Assembly: GCF_003014695.1 (NCBI RefSeq)
Contig: NZ_PYAS01000004.1
Location: forward strand, 496,001 to 560,000
Direction: 5' to 3'
DNA: 64,000 nucleotides
DNA from: Dyadobacter jiangsuensis
GTDB lineage: Bacteria; Bacteroidota; Bacteroidia; Cytophagales; Spirosomataceae
Positions within the stretch are counted from its first letter, which is position 1. Every line of letters starts with the position of its first letter. Made by a program: the position numbers and the translations under genes. The notes below the pieces were generated by a model. The model did no database searches. It had not been told where the DNA came from and saw only the letters and a list, made by a program, of their open reading frames with translations. Of the stretch, positions 59,747-64,000 are shown in pieces.

Positions 59747-60049
59747 AATATATTAAGGGTTTAGGATAGATAAATGCTTCTGTACAATGCCGTTGCAAGC
59801 AGGCTGCATTCAAGATGAGGACACATATTTAACATCAAAACCCCCATCGCCAGCCTGTAATTATTTTCAGGATACCCGGTATGCTGATAAAAGCAGTGAT
59901 GGTACTGCTTTTACGCTGGTATTCAGCCCCAAATACCGGAATTTTTTGCTCGGGCGGTGTGCTCTGTTGCCCGTACAAAAAGATTGCTCCTTTCACGCAA
60001 CGGCAGTGATTTTTAGCGCGTAAAATGTTGCAACGAACCTCGGACCCTT
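59747..60049. other. Divergent intergenic region between amidohydrolase and T9SS cargo gene
   Basis: In these 303 bases I see no gene, terminator or clear -7 box. It must hold promoters for the leftward amidohydrolase and the rightward T9SS gene. GCTGATAAAAGCAGTGATGG near 59880-59900 shows no repeat structure. Confidence 0.45.
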
Positions 60050-61789
60050 ATGCAGCATATTTTACGTTTTACCGCCATTTTCTGCCTTTTTTTTCCAGCG
60101 GCGCGAGCCCAGGTCGATTGCAGCAATGTGGGCTTCGAACAAGGGAATTCCAACGGCTGGGTGCTCACCTATGGCGCCGTTACCGATGCGAACCAGCAAA
60201 CCGTTTTTCAGAGCGAGCAAAATGGCACGCAGAACAACAAGCATTATGTTACCAGCCTTTCCGACGGCAACGATCCTAAAATTCCGTCCATTCCGATGGT
60301 GGCACCGGGAAGCACGCACTCGATCCGGATCGGCAATGTGAATGAGGGCGGGCACTTCAGCCGCATTCATACCGAATATACCGTTACAGCAGATAACACG
60401 CTTTTTCAATACAAATTCGCCGTCATTTTGCAGAATACCGGCACCGACGGCCGTGCCAATCACGAACCCTATCAGAAACCCGGGTTTAATATCCTGATAT
60501 TCGACAGCAATGGAGAGGAATTGCCTTGCAGCAGCTACGATATTCAACTGGAAGGTACCAACACGGTCGAGGGTTTCCAGGCTTCGGGCGATATTCAGTA
60601 CCGCAACTGGACGGTCGGGGCGATCGACCTGCGGAATTTTGTAAGGAAAAAACTGACGATCGTCGTGACCGCCCACGGGTGTACGCGGATGAGGCATTTC
60701 GGCTATGCCTATTTCGACGCCGAGTGCCTGAAATCGGAGATTAAACAGGTAGCCGATTGTCCCGATGCCGATGGTTATATTACCCTGGCCGCGCCCGAGG
60801 GCTTCGGGAAATACAGCTGGAACAATGGCGCAACTTCCCAGCAGATCCGTGTGAAAGCCAATGTGGGCGATCAATTTCATGTGGATATGGTCCCGCGCGG
60901 GAGTCTCGACGAATCCTGCGCGCTCGGCTTGGATTTTACGGTTGCTTTTAAAAAGAAAACCGCCACGCTGGCGCAAGCAATCTGCGAGGGAGATGTGTAT
61001 GCATTAGGTGATACTTTGTTGAAAACCAGTGGTATTTATATTCGTAATGTGAGCAAAAGCAATGTATGTGATAGTACCGTGACCCTGACGCTCACCGTGA
61101 ACCCCGTTGGGAAGTTTACCCAAAACCTGCGCATTTGCGAAGGAGAAAGTGTGAAGGTGGGGGATAGTACCTATTCAGAAGCCGGTACCTACGTCCAGAA
61201 TATCCCGCAGCCGACCGGCTGTGACAGCCTCGTGACAACCATCCTTGAAGTGGTGAAGCTTGATGTATCCGTCACGCCGACGCTCTCCATGACCCAAGGT
61301 GATAGCGTCCACGTGGAGCCGATTGTTGAGCCTGTGGGTAGCTACGCTTATCATTGGGACCAGCAGGGCCTGTCTTGCACCGATTGCCCCGATCCATGGG
61401 CGTCGCCGCCCAAATCGACATTGTATCACCTGGAAGTATCGGACGCGGACAAAATCTGCACGCGACAGGCACGTGTACAGGTGTACGTGAAGCCCTGCGG
61501 CATTGATATACCCGACGCATTTTCTCCCAACAACGACCAGTTGAACGAAGTGTTTTACGTGTATGGCAATGCCTGTGTGAAGCAGGTCAGGGAGATGTTC
61601 ATTTACAATCGCTGGGGCGAAGTGATTTACCAGAAATCCAATTTCGCTGCGTCCGATCCATCGGCAGGCTGGGATGGTACTTACCATGGACAGAAGACTT
61701 TGCCGGGTATTTATCCCTACAAAATCAGGATAGAATTGACGAATGGTAAGTTTTTGAATTATAAAGGTGTAGTGAATCTACTTCGCTGA
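60050..61789 (+). CDS. T9SS type B sorted (gliding motility-associated C-terminal) protein
   Basis: This 579-residue protein has a signal peptide (MQHILRFTAIFCLFFPAARAQ), an N-terminal carbohydrate-binding-like region (residues about 22-230), repeated short Ig-like segments with VCDSTVTLTLTVNP and GCDSLVTTILEV (about residues 310-400), and a C-terminal type B sorting domain (about residues 482-579: DIPDAFSPNNDQLNEVFYV, MFIYNRWGEVIYQKS, GWDGTYHGQKTLPG). It is secreted by the type 9 system and attached to the surface or released. No adhesion or enzyme activity is evident. It forms a separate unit from the next T9SS gene. Confidence 0.92.
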   Translation: MQHILRFTAIFCLFFPAARAQVDCSNVGFEQGNSNGWVLTYGAVTDANQQTVFQSEQNGTQNNKHYVTSLSDGNDPKIPSIPMVAPGSTHSIRIGNVNEGGHFSRIHTEYTVTADNTLFQYKFAVILQNTGTDGRANHEPYQKPGFNILIFDSNGEELPCSSYDIQLEGTNTVEGFQASGDIQYRNWTVGAIDLRNFVRKKLTIVVTAHGCTRMRHFGYAYFDAECLKSEIKQVADCPDADGYITLAAPEGFGKYSWNNGATSQQIRVKANVGDQFHVDMVPRGSLDESCALGLDFTVAFKKKTATLAQAICEGDVYALGDTLLKTSGIYIRNVSKSNVCDSTVTLTLTVNPVGKFTQNLRICEGESVKVGDSTYSEAGTYVQNIPQPTGCDSLVTTILEVVKLDVSVTPTLSMTQGDSVHVEPIVEPVGSYAYHWDQQGLSCTDCPDPWASPPKSTLYHLEVSDADKICTRQARVQVYVKPCGIDIPDAFSPNNDQLNEVFYVYGNACVKQVREMFIYNRWGEVIYQKSNFAASDPSAGWDGTYHGQKTLPGIYPYKIRIELTNGKFLNYKGVVNLLR

Positions 61790-62029
61790 ATGTTGAATGC
61801 TACTCGGGAGCTTGCCGGCGGGTATTTCTGAAAAGGAAATATGAGCAATTCCAATTTGGGACTATTGCCTGGAATTATGTGAAATAGATCGGCGATTTGA
61901 AGTCGTAGAATTACTTTTCGTAGTGATTATTATTAATAGAATAGTGATTTCCTCTTGCGTATTTTAGAATAGAATTTCGCTTTATTGCATTGAAAAATTG
62001 TCCCTCGAATACTACGAACAAGAGAAGCT

Positions 62030-63754
62030 ATGAAAAGAATTTTGCTGTTAATTACGTTGATTGTTTCATTAAAATGTGTGGGACAAGGCTCTATTGAAGG
62101 CGATCGGGCGGCGTTGGCTGCGCTTTATAATGCTACGGATGGCTCTAATTGGCTTCGTGACGACGACTGGCTGAGCACCACTCCTCCGTTTGATAACCCC
62201 TGTGGTTTTTTCTGGTACGGAATAACTTGTGAAAATGGCCGTGTTACCGGTATAAATCTCTCAAACAATAATTTAAATGGCCCGCTGCCGCCCGAGATCG
62301 GCAACCTTACAGAACTCAAAACGCTAATTGTCCGTCATGAGCGGGCATATGAATTTGAAAATGTACTGGCATTTGTCAATGGCTCGATACCGGCGGAAAT
62401 AGGGAACCTCACGAATCTCGAATATCTGGATCTGGCCGGAAATCATTTCACGGGTAATATCCCCGCGAGTTTTCAAAATCTTAAAAAATTAAAACATCTT
62501 GATTTAAGTTATATCGCGTCGGATCCCGGCTTCGATCCTCATGGGTTTCTCACCGGGAGTATTCCCACGGAGCTAGGCAATATGCCCGAGCTCGAATACC
62601 TTGCTATTGCCGATCAGGACATTACCGGAATTACGTCCGCTTTGGGAAATCTGACCAAATTGAAGCACCTCGACCTTGCCGGGAACAATATTACCGGAAC
62701 ACTCCCGGCCCAATGGGGTGCGTTAGTGAACCTGGAATATCTTGATTTGCATTTCGAATCGTATATGAGAGCCAATCAAAAGGGTGCGCTGTCGGGGGCT
62801 ATTCCTGCACAATTCAATGCACTCACCAATCTTAAATACCTGAACCTCGCAAATAACTCCCTGACCGGGCCGATCCCTAATTTGCTCGGCATTCCCATAT
62901 CGGCGGAAGTGCATTTGGAATATAATGACTTCACTTTTGCAGGTATGGAGACGAATATCAGCCGGCTGGATTATTATGACAACCAGGGGACGGTGCAATT
63001 GCAGCTAACGATACCCCTGGGGGCGATAGACGGGTCGGGCCCGGGAGGTCTAATGGAAATGCTTGTGGGAGGGAGCATGGCCAACAATACTTTCTATTGG
63101 TATAAAGACGACGTGCTGGTTTACAGCGGTACCGGTGGGGATTTCTCCTACTACTATCCATCAAAAAAGGGCGTGTATTATGCCAAAGCAACCAATTCAA
63201 TTGCCACTCAGCTTACTTTGACCAGCAATAAATACGACGTAATCGGGTTTCCGGTGACGCTGGTTTCTTTTTCCGGCCAGGCAGCAGCGGGAGAAAACAG
63301 GTTGCATTGGAAAACAACCTCGGAAACCAACAATAAAGGGTTTCAAATAGAAAGAAGTGCCGATGCTAAAACATTCTCGACGGTTGGTTTTGCAGATGGT
63401 TATGGGGATACCAATGAAGATAAGAATTACAGTTTTGTCGATAAAGCTCCTTTGGATATTACCTATTACCGGCTGAAACAAATTGATCACGATGGTACTT
63501 CTGAGTATTCGAGCATTATCGTAGTCAAAAATGAATCCGCTATTTCGATCTATCCGAATCCGGCACAGAATGAGGTGACAATAAAGGGTTGGCCCGAGGG
63601 AAAACCAGTGGTAATATTTGATCAATTGGGACGAAAGGTGCTGGAACAACAGCGCGATTCGGCTGGTAAAAATGTTTGGATAGGAGGCCTGGCCAAGGGG
63701 ATTTATACCATTCAGGTCGGAGATTCAAAAAAGCAATTGGTAGTAGCCGACTAG
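62030..63754 (+). CDS. Leucine-rich repeat protein with T9SS type A sorting domain
   Basis: This 574-residue surface protein has a signal peptide (to about CVGQGS), a plant-type LRR cap (ALAALYNATDGSNWLRDDDW), several leucine-rich repeats of about 24 residues (residues about 75-300; for example LTNLEYLDLAGNHFTGNIPA and LKHLDLAGNNITGTLPA), an Ig-like region, and a fibronectin-like segment (VTLVSFSGQAAAGENRLHWK). A type A sorting domain closes it (about residues 495-574, ISIYPNPAQNEVTIKG to KKQLVVAD). Such proteins bind other proteins or glycans. Confidence 0.92.
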   Translation: MKRILLLITLIVSLKCVGQGSIEGDRAALAALYNATDGSNWLRDDDWLSTTPPFDNPCGFFWYGITCENGRVTGINLSNNNLNGPLPPEIGNLTELKTLIVRHERAYEFENVLAFVNGSIPAEIGNLTNLEYLDLAGNHFTGNIPASFQNLKKLKHLDLSYIASDPGFDPHGFLTGSIPTELGNMPELEYLAIADQDITGITSALGNLTKLKHLDLAGNNITGTLPAQWGALVNLEYLDLHFESYMRANQKGALSGAIPAQFNALTNLKYLNLANNSLTGPIPNLLGIPISAEVHLEYNDFTFAGMETNISRLDYYDNQGTVQLQLTIPLGAIDGSGPGGLMEMLVGGSMANNTFYWYKDDVLVYSGTGGDFSYYYPSKKGVYYAKATNSIATQLTLTSNKYDVIGFPVTLVSFSGQAAAGENRLHWKTTSETNNKGFQIERSADAKTFSTVGFADGYGDTNEDKNYSFVDKAPLDITYYRLKQIDHDGTSEYSSIIVVKNESAISIYPNPAQNEVTIKGWPEGKPVVIFDQLGRKVLEQQRDSAGKNVWIGGLAKGIYTIQVGDSKKQLVVAD

Positions 63755-63768
63755 CAGGTCCTTCCGGG

Positions 63769-64000
63769 TCACTTTTTCGGCTTTTTTATCAGACGATTTT
63801 TTAGTACCCGCTGATAAAGCAGGTTGTTGAGCCAAATGAAAATAAGTACCCCAATAATGATGAACACCGCATTCAGTTTGTAAGAAAAGCCGACAAATTT
63901 CTCCTTACCGTCAAGTGAAAGCTCGAACCGGAGCCAGGAACGCTCGACGGTAGTGGTAACATGGTCGAAGGGAAGTGCCTCGTCGTAAATGATTTCGGTA
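63769..64000 (-). CDS. Partial protein with C-terminal membrane segment
   Basis: The last 76 codons of a leftward gene that enters from the right edge are visible. They read a soluble region with TVERSWLRFELSLDGK, then a hydrophobic segment (about 18 residues, NAVFIIIGVLIFIWL), and a basic tail RVLKNRLIKKPKK before the stop at 63771-63769. It may be an inner-membrane protein with a periplasmic part. I cannot name a family from the fragment. Confidence 0.55.
   Translation of the reverse strand, partial: TEIIYDEALPFDHVTTTVERSWLRFELSLDGKEKFVGFSYKLNAVFIIIGVLIFIWLNNLLYQRVLKNRLIKKPKK

Noticed and set aside
60062..60976. Leftward open frame of 304 codons within the T9SS type B protein gene
   Set aside because: It lies inside a gene with a signal peptide and a sorting domain; the opposite reading has no such features.
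1..64000. Insertion sequence, prophage or integrated plasmid
   Set aside because: I found no transposase, integrase, phage structural or replication initiator gene on either strand; the repeats are short extragenic elements.

Overview
The window looks like chromosomal DNA of a gliding-type member of the Bacteroidota, most likely order Cytophagales and close to Dyadobacter or Spirosoma; the genus is an inference. The sequence evidence is a gldC gene, secreted proteins ending in type A and type B (gliding motility-associated) type 9 secretion sorting domains, a type III glutamine synthetase, and promoter candidates of the Bacteroidota form TTTG-N19-21-TAnnTTTG. Shine-Dalgarno sequences are largely absent. 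I see no insertion sequence, prophage, CRISPR array or rRNA operon; the only RNA gene is a tRNA-Leu(GAG).

Layout. 1-5 kb: start of a possible antitoxin gene, a DUF2461 gene, dnaE and trxA. 5.4-15.1 kb: a long leftward gene series holding an unusual set of amide-bond-forming enzymes: an esterase, an ATP-grasp ligase with an Ala/Pro/Lys-rich tail, a GCS2-type carboxylate-amine ligase, a class I glutamine amidotransferase homologue, a second ATP-grasp-like protein and a class III aminotransferase. These are followed by an aldose epimerase, a Crp-like regulator and a membrane protein; a second esterase is divergent. This is my best candidate for an uncharacterised biosynthetic system. 15-19.5 kb: a LuxC-like acyl-CoA reductase divergent from a ferredoxin, then a porin-ammonium transporter unit. 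19.7-23 kb: mtaB and an alkaline-phosphatase-superfamily membrane protein. 23-27 kb: glutamine synthetases of types III and II, so ammonium uptake and two assimilation enzymes sit within 10 kb.

27-39 kb: rsmE, DUF4159, a desaturase, a coupled E2-nucleotidase-response regulator-histidine kinase unit, cinA, DUF4197, gldC, and an ispG-DUF6728-MmcQ operon. 39.5-42.2 kb: a short stretch of poorly conserved secreted proteins, in which a T9SS-exported protein with Cys/His motifs is flanked by two paralogous lipoproteins. 42.2-46 kb: GHMP kinase, FucP-type permease and GH109-like Gfo/Idh/MocA protein, plausibly one amino-sugar utilisation unit. 46-56 kb: pterin synthesis (PTPS-like and FolE), an exported sugar isomerase-like protein, a cation efflux protein, NUDIX, LysE, GH3 and SurE proteins, an acetyltransferase, TrhO and a deoxynucleoside kinase. 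56-64 kb: tRNA-Leu, an exported SelA-like PLP enzyme with an exported amidohydrolase, two large T9SS cargo proteins and a partial membrane protein.

Spacers carry several repeat families: three hairpins of a dispersed CTGAGCGAAGTCGAAG element, three arrays of a decamer close to TGTTGTCAGG, a 20-bp palindrome, and an inverted TTTGCTACCAAT element. Function calls rest on reading motifs by eye; no database search or structure prediction was possible.
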